Shown: piece by piece, positions 35,823 to 43,039 of the stretch
Position numbering within the stretch: position 1 is the first letter of the stretch
How the letters are laid out: each line of letters begins with the position of its first letter
From: Nonomuraea aridisoli
GTDB lineage: Bacteria; Actinomycetota; Actinomycetes; Streptosporangiales; Streptosporangiaceae
Assembly: GCF_003236395.1 (NCBI RefSeq)
Contig: NZ_POUD01000028.1
Span: 1 to 51,153, forward strand
Length of the DNA: 51,153 nt
Reading direction: 5' to 3'
Translations under genes and position numbers: made by a program
Notes under the pieces: model-generated
The model's input: the letters and a program-made list of their open reading frames with translations, nothing else
What the model was told of the DNA's origin: nothing
Databases searched by the model: none

Positions 35823-36095
35823 GTGAATCCGGATACCCGTCACAGCAGCCCCGACACGATCGGCGAGGTCCGGCGGAGCATCAGGGACGACCTGCTGCCG
35901 GTCTTCACCGAGGTGCGCCAGGTCTTCCAGGAGTGCAAGTCCGTCGGCTTCCCCGGCTCGGGCCCGTTCGGCGAACGCCAGGTCGACGCCCTCTACCGTG
36001 CCCTGATGGACTCCCTCGTCCGCGACGCCGAGGACGCGCTCGCCGCGCTCCGGCGGTGGCAGGACGACGACCCGGCCCACACCGCCGGCGGTTGA
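35823..36095 (+). CDS. Small helical protein of unknown function
   Basis: A 90-residue protein, all predicted helix: EVRRSIRDDLLPVFTEVRQ, then a Gly/Pro turn (GFPGSGPFG) and a second helix VDALYRALMDSLVRDAEDAL. The two-helix layout around a turn recalls WXG100-like or antitoxin-like proteins, but the WxG motif is absent. GTG 35823 has AAGG 7 nt upstream. It sits between two degraded genes and could be a survivor or the remains of something larger. Confidence 0.5.
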   Translation: MNPDTRHSSPDTIGEVRRSIRDDLLPVFTEVRQVFQECKSVGFPGSGPFGERQVDALYRALMDSLVRDAEDALAALRRWQDDDPAHTAGG

Positions 36096-36103
36096 CGCCT
36101 CTG

Positions 36104-36277
36104 GCCTCCCGTGCCGAGGTCGAGCAGCGCGGTCGCGCCGGGCAAGCCGCGCGCCGACAGCTCCTCGTACCGCCAGGGCAGCTCGCCTTCGTAGGTGACG
36201 CGGTCGCGGAGGACGGCGAAGTCCCACCCCTCGAACGGGGTGGCCAGCGCCTCGCGGATCAGTTCGTCGTACTCCAT
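36104..36277 (-). pseudogene. N-terminal fragment of a SAM-dependent methyltransferase
   Basis: MEYDELIREALATPFEGWDF and the following PWRYEELSARG are the typical opening of a class I methyltransferase group. The sequence reaches motif I (LLDLGTGG, which binds SAM) and then ends abruptly at about 36107. Beyond that the frame reads antisense through the neighbouring gene. Only about 58 of an expected 240-260 residues remain. No strong ribosome site is seen. Confidence 0.75.
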
Positions 36278-36294
36278 ACAGGTGATCATCGCGG

Positions 36295-36312
36295 ACATGA
36301 CGGATGTCATGT
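36295..36312. promoter_or_regulatory. Orphan operator-like palindrome ACATGAC-ggat-GTCATGT
   Basis: A perfect 7-bp inverted repeat with a 4-nt spacer, 18 bp upstream of the truncated methyltransferase start. It looks like a regulator site, yet no intact regulator gene is adjacent. It may be a relic of a divergent regulator/methyltransferase pair. Confidence 0.6.
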
Positions 36313-36369
36313 GGAGCCGGTGACAGCGCGGACTAACGAGGCGTAAGTGTTTCGATCACGATTTATGCC

Positions 36370-37710
36370 ATGAATCTTCGCCGTTACCGATATGTCGCAG
36401 CAAGCCGCCGAGCCGCCGCCGTGACCGCCCTCGGCGCGCTGCTCACCGCGGGCACCCTGGCCGCCCCCGGCCCGGCCGCCGCCGGCAGCGGCCCCGAGAC
36501 GGGGCAGGGCACGGGGCAGGGCACGGGGCAGGGCACGGGGCTCGGCACGCGTCTCGACCGGGCGGCGCTGAGCCGGAGCCTCGACGCCGTTCACGAGGCC
36601 GGCATGTACGGCGTCTACTCGGCCGTACGCGACGGCGAGGAGTCCTGGCGGGACGCGGCGGGCGTGGCCGACGTGGACACCGGCCGCCCGGTCAAGCCGT
36701 TCATGGTGCACCGCGTGGGCAGCATCTCCAAGACGTTCACCGCGGTGGCCCTGCTCCGGCAGGTCGCCCGCGGCACCGTCGAACTGGACGCCCCCATCGG
36801 CCGCTACCTGCCCGACCTGGTGCCCGGCGAGCGCGGCCGGCGGATCACCGTGCGGATGTTGCTCAACCACACCAGCCACATCGCCGACCACGTCGCCCAG
36901 GCGTTCCCCTCGCTGACGCAGGGCTCGACGAGCAGCCTGGACGACAACCGCCTGCGTTCGTTCGACTCGGCGGAGCTGGTGCGGGGGGCGCTGGCCGCCC
37001 CGGCGACGGGCGAGCCGGGGGCGCTGCCCGGCGTGTACTCCAACACCAACTACATCCTGGCCGGGCTGCTGCTGGAGAAGGTGACGGGCGAGGACGCCGA
37101 GGCGCACATCACCCGCGAGGTCATCCGCCGGGCGGGCCTGCGGCACACGTCGTTCCCGCGCACGCCGAACATCCCCGGCCCGCACTCCGGGGCGTACGAG
37201 TCGATGTACGGCCTCATCGACCCGCCGCGCGACTACAGCGTCTATGACATGTCGTGGATCACCACGGCGGGCGCGGTGGTGTCCACGATGGAGGACCTCA
37301 ACCAGTTCTACCGGGCGCTGCTGCGCGGCCGGCTGCTCGGCCCGGCGGAGCTGGCCGAGATGCAGAAGACGGTGCCGGTGCTGCTCGGCGGCTACCCCTC
37401 GCCGTACGGCCTCGGCATCTACGCCACCGACCTGCCCTGCGGCAGGTTCTGGGGGCACAGCGGCAGCGTCTTCGGCATGGGAACGGAGTCGATGTCGAGC
37501 CCCGACGGCACCCGCCAGATGTCGATCGGCATGAACCGGACCAAGTACCAGCCGCTCGACGAGAACGGCTTCCCGGCGGCCAGCCCGATCGACCCGGCCC
37601 TCGTCGTCCACCTGCTCGAGGGTCTGTGCGGCCCGGCCACGGCCCGGACCAGAGCGGCGGAGCCGTCCTTCGTCCCGTTCGCCGTGGACCGGATCTCCGT
37701 CAAGCGCTGA
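36370..37710 (+). CDS. Secreted serine hydrolase, class C beta-lactamase/DD-peptidase fold
   Basis: A 446-residue exported protein. The signal peptide is twin-Arg-poor and basic (MNLRRYRYVAASRRAAA) and ends in PGPAAAGS near residue 40. A TGQG repeat linker follows. Catalytic motifs are complete: SISK (SxxK) within HRVGSISKTFTAVALL, YSN in PGVYSNTNYILAG, and HSG in WGHSGSVFG. This family (beta-lactamase, COG1680) includes D,D-carboxypeptidases, esterases and D-aminopeptidases; true beta-lactamase activity cannot be assumed. ATG 36370 is the only start giving a signal peptide. Confidence 0.9.
   Translation: MNLRRYRYVAASRRAAAVTALGALLTAGTLAAPGPAAAGSGPETGQGTGQGTGQGTGLGTRLDRAALSRSLDAVHEAGMYGVYSAVRDGEESWRDAAGVADVDTGRPVKPFMVHRVGSISKTFTAVALLRQVARGTVELDAPIGRYLPDLVPGERGRRITVRMLLNHTSHIADHVAQAFPSLTQGSTSSLDDNRLRSFDSAELVRGALAAPATGEPGALPGVYSNTNYILAGLLLEKVTGEDAEAHITREVIRRAGLRHTSFPRTPNIPGPHSGAYESMYGLIDPPRDYSVYDMSWITTAGAVVSTMEDLNQFYRALLRGRLLGPAELAEMQKTVPVLLGGYPSPYGLGIYATDLPCGRFWGHSGSVFGMGTESMSSPDGTRQMSIGMNRTKYQPLDENGFPAASPIDPALVVHLLEGLCGPATARTRAAEPSFVPFAVDRISVKR
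36499..36546. repeat. Four 12-bp in-frame repeats (TGQG linker)
   Basis: ACGGGGCAGGGC occurs three times in perfect tandem (36499-36534), followed by a diverged fourth unit. It encodes TGQG repeats just after the signal peptide of the serine hydrolase. Confidence 0.92.
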
Positions 37711-37734
37711 CCACGCGGGCCGGCCGGGGCGATC

Positions 37735-37740
37735 TAGCAT
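37735..37740 (+). promoter_or_regulatory. Leaderless -10 box TAGCAT
   Basis: TAGCAT ends 8 nt before ATG 37749. No ribosome-binding site is present. Confidence 0.55.
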
Positions 37741-37748
37741 GGCCGTCC

Positions 37749-38399
37749 ATGACCGAGCCCGACTTCCGCACCGCCACCCGCGCGGCGTACGACGCCATGG
37801 CCGACCGCTACGCCGCGAGCATCCCCGAGCGCTACCGCGCCGAACCGCTCAACCACGCGATGGTCCCGCTCTTCGCCGAGCTGGTGCTGGCGCAGGGCGG
37901 CGGCGCGGTGGCGGACGTGGGGTGCGGTCCCGGCCATGTCACCGCCCATCTGCACGCGCTGGGCGTGGACGCGTTCGGGATCGATCTGTCGCCCGGGATG
38001 GTGGCGCTCGCCCGCGAAGCCCACCCGAGGCTGCGCTTCGAGGTGGGGGTGATGGAGTCGCTCAACGTGGCGGACCAGGCGCTGGCGGGGGTGGTCGCCA
38101 ACTTCGCGATCCTGCACACGCCGCCGGAGGGGCTGCCGGCCGTGGTCGCCGAGTTCGGGCGCGTGCTGGCGCCCGGTGGTCATCTGCTGCTCGGGTTTCC
38201 GGCCTGGGACGGTGCCGGGCCGGCGCAGGCGTACGACCACGTGGTGACGACCGCCTACCGGCACGCGCCCGATCGGGTGGCCGGGCTGCTCCTGGAGCAC
38301 GGGCTCGCCGAGGTGGCCCGGCTGACCGTCGCGCCCGGCGAGGACCCCCGGCGCGGCTTCCCCCAGGCGTTTCTGCTCGCCCGCCGTACGGCCCCCTGA
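37749..38399 (+). CDS. Class I SAM-dependent methyltransferase
   Basis: A 216-residue methyltransferase (Methyltransf_11/25 type). Motif I is VADVGCGPGHVTAHL, motif II FGIDLSPGMVALARE, motif III GRVLAPGGHLLLGF. All SAM-binding residues are kept. The acceptor is unknown; relatives act on small molecules. The start lies 38 bp after the serine hydrolase stop but has its own leaderless-type promoter. The gene is followed by a strong terminator. Confidence 0.9.
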   Translation: MTEPDFRTATRAAYDAMADRYAASIPERYRAEPLNHAMVPLFAELVLAQGGGAVADVGCGPGHVTAHLHALGVDAFGIDLSPGMVALAREAHPRLRFEVGVMESLNVADQALAGVVANFAILHTPPEGLPAVVAEFGRVLAPGGHLLLGFPAWDGAGPAQAYDHVVTTAYRHAPDRVAGLLLEHGLAEVARLTVAPGEDPRRGFPQAFLLARRTAP

Positions 38400-38412
38400 C
38401 AGGGACGCGGGA

Positions 38413-38446
38413 GCCCGCGCTCCGGCAGGCGAATCGGAGCGCGGGC
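38413..38446. terminator. 12-bp-stem terminator hairpin
   Basis: GCCCGCGCTCCG (38413-38424) pairs with CGGAGCGCGGGC (38435-38446) around a 10-nt loop. It lies between the convergent methyltransferase and M36 protease genes. Confidence 0.88.
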
Positions 38447-38464
38447 CCGTGGCCGATCAGGGCG

Positions 38465-41368
38465 TCAGTGCGAGAACGCCTGGAACTCGGCCGCTCGGAG
38501 GTGGTCGCGCTGCGGGCTGGCGGTGGCGCAGTCCGTCGCGGAGTTGGGGTCGTTGTCCTGCTCCCCGGCGTACAGCGGGTTGCCGGTGCACTGTGTGGTG
38601 AGCGCGCGGAGCATCAGGTGGGTGGCGTTGACGGAACGGATGTCGAACGACTTGATCAGCATGTCCGCGCCCCTCGGACGCGGCAGCGCGGAGTCGAAGG
38701 CGTTCGCCTTGCTCGTGTAGACCTTCCGGAAGTTCGCCGGGTCGGCGCAGTCCTGGCTGCACGCCAGCACCTCGAAGGAGCGCAGGCTGGAGAAGCGGTT
38801 CTGCGTGCCGGGGTCGGCCGTGTCGCCGATCGTCGGGCGGAGCATGGCGCTCACCTGCACCCTGCCGACCCTGACCGGCCGGTCGCCCGCCAGGTCCACG
38901 ACGACCGACTTGCCGGCGGGGGCGCCGGTGAGCGAGGCCCAGTTCGTGGCCTCGGTGTCGTCGATCAGCTTGTCCTGGTTGACGCCGTCGCCCGTGGCCG
39001 TCGCCCCGTTCGCCGCCGAGGCGAGGTTGCGGGTCAGCGGCAGCGGGAGCGGCAGCTTGACGCCGGGCAGGACCGCGTACTTCAGCCGCTTGTGGCCGAA
39101 GCCGGCGCCCGCCACGACGAAGTCGTACACGCCCGGGGTCATCTCGACGGTGTCGCCGAGCTCGGTCGCCGGGTCGGTGTCCGCGACGGGGACCACGCGG
39201 CCCTCGTAGTCGCCGACGTACAACTTCAGCGCCGCGTCCTTCGCCTCGCCCAGCGGCTTGAGCTGCAGCGAGCCGTTCTTGCCCGCCGGGTCGGCGAAGC
39301 TCGGCGTGGCGTCGGCGTCGTTCGGGCCGTTGCTGGCCGCCCCCTCGCCCAGGCCGTGCTCGGCGAAGGCGCGCCACATGATGTCCTGGTTCCTGCCGCC
39401 GAAGCGCATCCGGTCGGCGGCGAGCAGCGCGTCGCGGTGGTCCACGTAGTCGACCGCGCCGGCCGCCATGAGCAGCAGGGCGTCGAACGACAGCTGCACC
39501 CAGCGCCGGTTGCCCGGGCACTTCTCGACCGGGGTCCTGCCCTCGGCGCAGGCCAGCTGCTGCCTGGCGTTGCCCTGGCCGTAGCGCTTGACGAACGCCG
39601 CCCGCACGTCGAACTGCGTGGCCGACCAGATCTCGCCGTCCGCGTGCGGCTGCGTGCCGACGATGTCGTAGCCGAGGTTGCTGTAGTTCAGCGGGGACTT
39701 CGACATGTCGTAGTTGCGGATGCCGCGCGTCTTGTCGCCGGTGACGTAGCCGCCGGTGACGTACGGGGTGTCGCCCACGGGGCGGGTGCCGTACTCGAAG
39801 AGCTGCTCCATGGAGAACAGGTCGGAGGTGCTCTCGTTCATGGCGCCGGCCTGGGCGCCGCTCCAGCCGGCGTTCGGGCCGGCGATCATGCGGCCGGAGA
39901 TGGCGTGCGTGTACTCGTGGCCGATGACCGACATGTCGTAGTCGCCGTCCACGCAGGGCGCGTAGAACGAGCCGGCGATCGGCTGCCACAGGTACATGTT
40001 GGTGATCGGCGCGACGCCGTCGGGGCCGGTGATCTGGTTGGCGTTGTCACGCACCGACAACACCCGGGCGCCGGCCTGGGCGTTGCCCTGCTCGGGGTCG
40101 TTGCCGAGCCCGCCGCGGTCGCCGTTGTCGCTCTGCATGTTCCACGCGGTCTCGGTGAAGCCGAGCCGGTAGGACCAGTCGTGCATGCGGTTGTGCATGG
40201 CGTTCAGGTTCGCCATGGCGGCCTCGAGGTCGGCCTCGCCCGGCTGGTCGAACACGGCCGGGTCGCACTTGGCCTCGTACCAGGTGTTCTTCCACGGGTA
40301 GTCGTACTCACGGCTCGGCGTGAGCACGTTGGAGCGGGTGCCGACGGTGAACGGGTCGCCGCTGGCCCGGTTCTCGACCGTCTTGGCCGCGTTGCCGACG
40401 CTCGTGTTGGTCGGCTCGCCCGTCGTGTGGTCGACGTCCCAGGGCTTGCCGGTCGCCGGGTCGCCGCCGATCACGTAGTCGCAGCCGCGGGCGGGCGAGA
40501 AGCACCAGGTCTCGCGGGTGTCCCGGGAGGAGTAGTCGCCGCGCGGGCTCGCCGGGAAGACCTCCCACTGCGGGTTGTCCGGCTCGGCGTGGTGGTCGAC
40601 GAGGTTCTCGCGGGTCAGGATCGCGCCGCCGACCGCGTCCACGTGCGTGGTGTATCCCGCCTCGGCGCCCTGCGCGCCGCCGATCAGGACCACCTGGTAC
40701 GCGCTGTGCACTCCGTCCGGCGCGGGCACCGCCACCGGCGTGGCCTGCTTGGTGACCGCCGTGGCGAGGTCGATGCCGGCGTCCCTTGCGGCGATCTCCA
40801 TGGCCTGCTCGGCGGTGATCGCGGCGGCCGGGGGCGCGCCGGTCTCCCGCGAGAGCGAGGACGTGACGTGCACGACCTGACCGCCGGTCACGCCGACCGA
40901 GACGAGGCCGTCCACGCCGGCCGGCAGGTCGCCGAAGCGCTGCCGCAGCAGCACGGCGTGGCCGTCGCCGATCGGGTTGGCCGCGACCGTCTCCAGCGCG
41001 TCCACGGCCTCGGCCGACAGCCCGAAGACGCTCTCGTTGTCCTTGAGGTAGGTCTTCGCCGCCTGTACGGGATCGGCGCCGAGGCCCTCGGCCAGCGGTT
41101 CGGCGCTGGTGACGGTGGCCGGGGTGCCGAGGTTGTTCCAACGGATGTCGGCGGCGGGTCCGGCACGGCGGGCGTTGGCGCCGGCCGGCGGCGGCACCCG
41201 GCCCTGACGGTTGTCCACGTCGGGCTTACCGTGGTTCTCCGCCTGGAAGTCGTGGACCACCGAGGGTGGCTCGCGGCGTTCGCCTTGCGCCGCTCCGGCG
41301 AGGGGGAGAGTCGACGCGGTGAGCGCGACGACGACGAGGGTGCCGCGTAACCAGGGCTTGGACGACAC
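38465..41368 (-). CDS. Secreted M36 (fungalysin-type) zinc metalloprotease
   Basis: A 967-residue exported protease. The signal peptide (VSSKPWLRGTLVVVALTAST) is followed by an FTP-type propeptide (about 60-330) that inhibits and folds the enzyme. The catalytic domain holds HEYTH at residues 484-488 and the third zinc ligand Glu512 in AMNESTSDLF, so it should be active. After about residue 800 a discoidin-like (F5/8 type C-like) domain probably binds a cell-surface or polymer target. GTG 41368 is well supported: AGGAGG lies 5 nt upstream. A palindrome lies in the promoter region. Likely role: extracellular protein degradation during development or scavenging. Confidence 0.93.
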   Translation of the reverse strand: MSSKPWLRGTLVVVALTASTLPLAGAAQGERREPPSVVHDFQAENHGKPDVDNRQGRVPPPAGANARRAGPAADIRWNNLGTPATVTSAEPLAEGLGADPVQAAKTYLKDNESVFGLSAEAVDALETVAANPIGDGHAVLLRQRFGDLPAGVDGLVSVGVTGGQVVHVTSSLSRETGAPPAAAITAEQAMEIAARDAGIDLATAVTKQATPVAVPAPDGVHSAYQVVLIGGAQGAEAGYTTHVDAVGGAILTRENLVDHHAEPDNPQWEVFPASPRGDYSSRDTRETWCFSPARGCDYVIGGDPATGKPWDVDHTTGEPTNTSVGNAAKTVENRASGDPFTVGTRSNVLTPSREYDYPWKNTWYEAKCDPAVFDQPGEADLEAAMANLNAMHNRMHDWSYRLGFTETAWNMQSDNGDRGGLGNDPEQGNAQAGARVLSVRDNANQITGPDGVAPITNMYLWQPIAGSFYAPCVDGDYDMSVIGHEYTHAISGRMIAGPNAGWSGAQAGAMNESTSDLFSMEQLFEYGTRPVGDTPYVTGGYVTGDKTRGIRNYDMSKSPLNYSNLGYDIVGTQPHADGEIWSATQFDVRAAFVKRYGQGNARQQLACAEGRTPVEKCPGNRRWVQLSFDALLLMAAGAVDYVDHRDALLAADRMRFGGRNQDIMWRAFAEHGLGEGAASNGPNDADATPSFADPAGKNGSLQLKPLGEAKDAALKLYVGDYEGRVVPVADTDPATELGDTVEMTPGVYDFVVAGAGFGHKRLKYAVLPGVKLPLPLPLTRNLASAANGATATGDGVNQDKLIDDTEATNWASLTGAPAGKSVVVDLAGDRPVRVGRVQVSAMLRPTIGDTADPGTQNRFSSLRSFEVLACSQDCADPANFRKVYTSKANAFDSALPRPRGADMLIKSFDIRSVNATHLMLRALTTQCTGNPLYAGEQDNDPNSATDCATASPQRDHLRAAEFQAFSH

Positions 41369-41440
41369 GTTTGCCTCCTGCGTGTCAGGGACGCGCTTAC
41401 GCGCATCTGCGCATGAGGAAACACCGGCTGATAGCAACTG

Positions 41441-41452
41441 ACAAGATCTTGT
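41441..41452. promoter_or_regulatory. 12-bp palindrome ACAAGATCTTGT upstream of the M36 gene
   Basis: A perfect palindrome 73 bp before the protease start, in an AT-richer stretch (41430-41475). GCGCA-tc-TGCGC at 41401-41412 is a second small inverted repeat. Both are candidate regulator sites; the 153-bp gap holds no gene. Confidence 0.45.
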
Positions 41453-41521
41453 AAAGGCGGAAATATCAGCGTATAAGCGCCCGAAAGGTGCAGGTCGGGC
41501 ACGTGGCCGGTAAGGGAACGC

Positions 41522-41662
41522 TCACCCGTTCCCGGGCGCCGACCGCCAGGCGAGCAGCCGGCGGACCAGGCCGTGCACGCCGGTCGCCGCCTCGTCGGGC
41601 TCGCATTCGTCGTCGGGCAGGTCGTACCAGTGGAGATCGCCCTCGTACTCCGCCTCAGCCAT
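41522..41662 (-). CDS. 46-residue acidic protein coupled to the ABC ATPase gene
   Basis: ATG 41662 lies inside the last codons of the ATPase gene (8-bp overlap), which signals translational coupling. The protein opens MAEAEYEGDLHWYDLPDDEC, is strongly acidic in its first half, and ends in a basic amphipathic segment GLVRRLLAWRS. It has one Cys and no membrane helix. I do not recognise the family. It is shorter than usual annotation cut-offs and easily missed. It could be a small regulator or partner of the ATPase. Confidence 0.55.
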   Translation of the reverse strand: MAEAEYEGDLHWYDLPDDECEPDEAATGVHGLVRRLLAWRSAPGNG

Positions 41663-42428
41663 GGAGGGCCGCCTCCCGCGCCCGCGTCACCTCGCCGCGC
41701 AGCAGGCTCCACACGTGCCTCCGGTACGCGCCGAAGGCCGGGCCGGCCCGGCGGTCGTCGAGGCGGACGTCCACGATCTCCTTGATCCGGCCGGGCGCGC
41801 GGGTCATCACCGCGACCCGGCGGCCCAGGCGGAGCGCCTCGTCGATGCCGTGCGTGACGAGCAGGACGGTCATGCCGGTACGCTCCCAGACCCGTACGAG
41901 ATCGTCCCGCAACGACGCGCGGGCCGCGGCGTCGAGACCCGCGAACGGCTCGTCCATCAGCAGGACGCGGGGGCCGAAGGCGAGGCTGCGGGCGAGCGCC
42001 ACCCGCCGGCGCAGCCCGGCGGAGAGTTCGTGCGGATAGTGGTCCTCCTGACCGGACAGCCCGGCGAGGGCCAGGTGCTCGCGCGCCCGCCGCGCCCGCT
42101 CCGGCCCCGGCACGCCGGCGCCCTCCAGGGCGAACTCCACGTTCGCCTGGGCAGTGCGCCACGGGAACAGGTCGTACTGCTGGACGACCACCCCGGGGTG
42201 GGGCGCGGCGACCGGCACGCCGTCCACGAGGACCTCGCCCCGTGTCGGCCGGCAGAGCCCGGCGACGAGGTCGAGCAGCGTGGACTTGCCACAACCGCTG
42301 GGCCCCACGAGCGTGAGCAGCTCCCCCGCACGCACGTCGAGGTCGAGCCCGGACAGCGCGGCGCGCGGCCCGTCCGGCCCGACGACCGGGGACATCATCG
42401 TCACGTCGCGGATGCTGATCTCGATCAT
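41655..42428 (-). CDS. Orphan ABC ATPase of the taurine/nitrate/sulfonate type
   Basis: A 257-residue ATPase with Walker [11 protein letters not shown]-loop VVVQQYDLFPW, Walker [13 protein letters not shown] and H-loop LLVTHGIDEALRLGRR. This is the SsuB/TauB/NrtD type. The signature reads LSAGLRRR instead of the usual LSGGxxQR: Gly to Ala and Gln to Arg changes at a site that touches ATP, so activity may be altered. No permease or binding protein is next to it on this strand. The only same-class permease here is at 44293, which has its own ATPase. Confidence 0.88.
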   Translation of the reverse strand: MIEISIRDVTMMSPVVGPDGPRAALSGLDLDVRAGELLTLVGPSGCGKSTLLDLVAGLCRPTRGEVLVDGVPVAAPHPGVVVQQYDLFPWRTAQANVEFALEGAGVPGPERARRAREHLALAGLSGQEDHYPHELSAGLRRRVALARSLAFGPRVLLMDEPFAGLDAAARASLRDDLVRVWERTGMTVLLVTHGIDEALRLGRRVAVMTRAPGRIKEIVDVRLDDRRAGPAFGAYRRHVWSLLRGEVTRAREAALHG

Positions 42429-42484
42429 GTGGCTCCCTCCACGACGACGAAACTACGAGCCCGCGACCACAAAGTCAACATTCC

Positions 42485-42499
42485 CTACATGAGATGTAG
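42485..42499. promoter_or_regulatory. Inverted repeat CTACAT-gag-ATGTAG
   Basis: A perfect 6-bp inverted repeat with a 3-nt spacer in the 116-bp divergent gap between the orphan ATPase and the ABM gene. Flanking bases extend the symmetry imperfectly (TTCC/GAAAA). The region is AT-rich for this genome. Confidence 0.6.
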
Positions 42500-42544
42500 A
42501 AAATTACGCTGATCTCATCACATGACGAGCGACGAGGGGAAATG

Positions 42545-42877
42545 ATGATCTTCATCACCGCCAAGTTCCGCATCCTGCCCGAGCACGCCGACCGGTGGCC
42601 GGAGATCACCCGCGAGTTCACCGAGGCCACCCGCGCGGAGCCCGGCTGCCTGTGGTTCGACTGGTCGCGCAGCCTCGACGACCCGAACGAGTACGTCCTG
42701 GTGGAGGCGTTCCGCGACGACGCGGCGGGGGCGGCGCACGTGCAGTCGGCCCACTTCAAGCAGGCCCAGCAGACGCTGCCGCCCCACCTGGCCGAGACGC
42801 CGCGCATCGTGAACACCACCGTCGCCCAGGACGACTGGTCCGAGCTGGGCGAGATGGCGGTGCCCCCGCGCGGCTGA
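42545..42877 (+). CDS. Antibiotic biosynthesis monooxygenase (ABM) domain protein
   Basis: A 110-residue ferredoxin-like dimeric barrel protein. [38 protein letters not shown] and [10 protein letters not shown] are typical of the YgiN/ABM family, which includes quinol monooxygenases and heme-degrading enzymes. No cofactor is bound by most members. ATG 42545 and ATG 42542 are both possible; GAGGGG upstream suits 42545 slightly better. It diverges from the orphan ATPase across an inverted repeat. Confidence 0.88.
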   Translation: MIFITAKFRILPEHADRWPEITREFTEATRAEPGCLWFDWSRSLDDPNEYVLVEAFRDDAAGAAHVQSAHFKQAQQTLPPHLAETPRIVNTTVAQDDWSELGEMAVPPRG

Positions 42878-42893
42878 CCCCCCCGTCACGCGG

Positions 42894-42933
42894 CGCGCGA
42901 AGCTCGTTACGCGACTGTTACGAGCTTCGCGCG
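42894..42933. terminator. 14-bp perfect stem-loop
   Basis: CGCGCGAAGCTCGT (42894-42907) pairs perfectly with ACGAGCTTCGCGCG (42920-42933) around a 12-nt loop, 17 bp after the ABM stop. No T-run follows. It is most simply the ABM terminator, though it also lies about 110 bp upstream of the ROK gene and could be a regulator site. Confidence 0.65.
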
Positions 42934-42974
42934 ACGCGCCACATTCCCGTTTCCGCAGCTGACAGCCGCTGTTT

Positions 42975-43032
42975 CCGGAACGGAATTATTTTTTCCGGGT
43001 TATTGACGAAAAACCCGCGACGTCGGCAGACT
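42975..43032 (+). promoter_or_regulatory. Promoter/operator of the ROK-sulfatase operon
   Basis: TTGACG (43003-43008) and CAGACT (43027-43032) are 18 bp apart, a good -35/-10 pair. The -10 ends 7 nt before ATG 43040, so the message should be leaderless. Just upstream, CCGGAA (42975-42980) and TTCCGG (42993-42998) form an inverted repeat with a 12-nt AT-rich spacer, a likely ROK operator. Confidence 0.6.
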
Positions 43033-43039
43033 CGGCGTC

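Noticed and set aside
29098..36312. Mobile element as the cause of the decayed region
   Set aside because: I looked for transposase motifs, terminal inverted repeats and flanking target duplications and saw none; internal deletions explain the lesions.
37739..41350. A 1203-codon open frame on the plus strand through the M36 region
   Set aside because: It is antisense to the M36 protease, with an Arg/Val/Gly-biased composition and no family. It reflects high GC, which removes stop codons.
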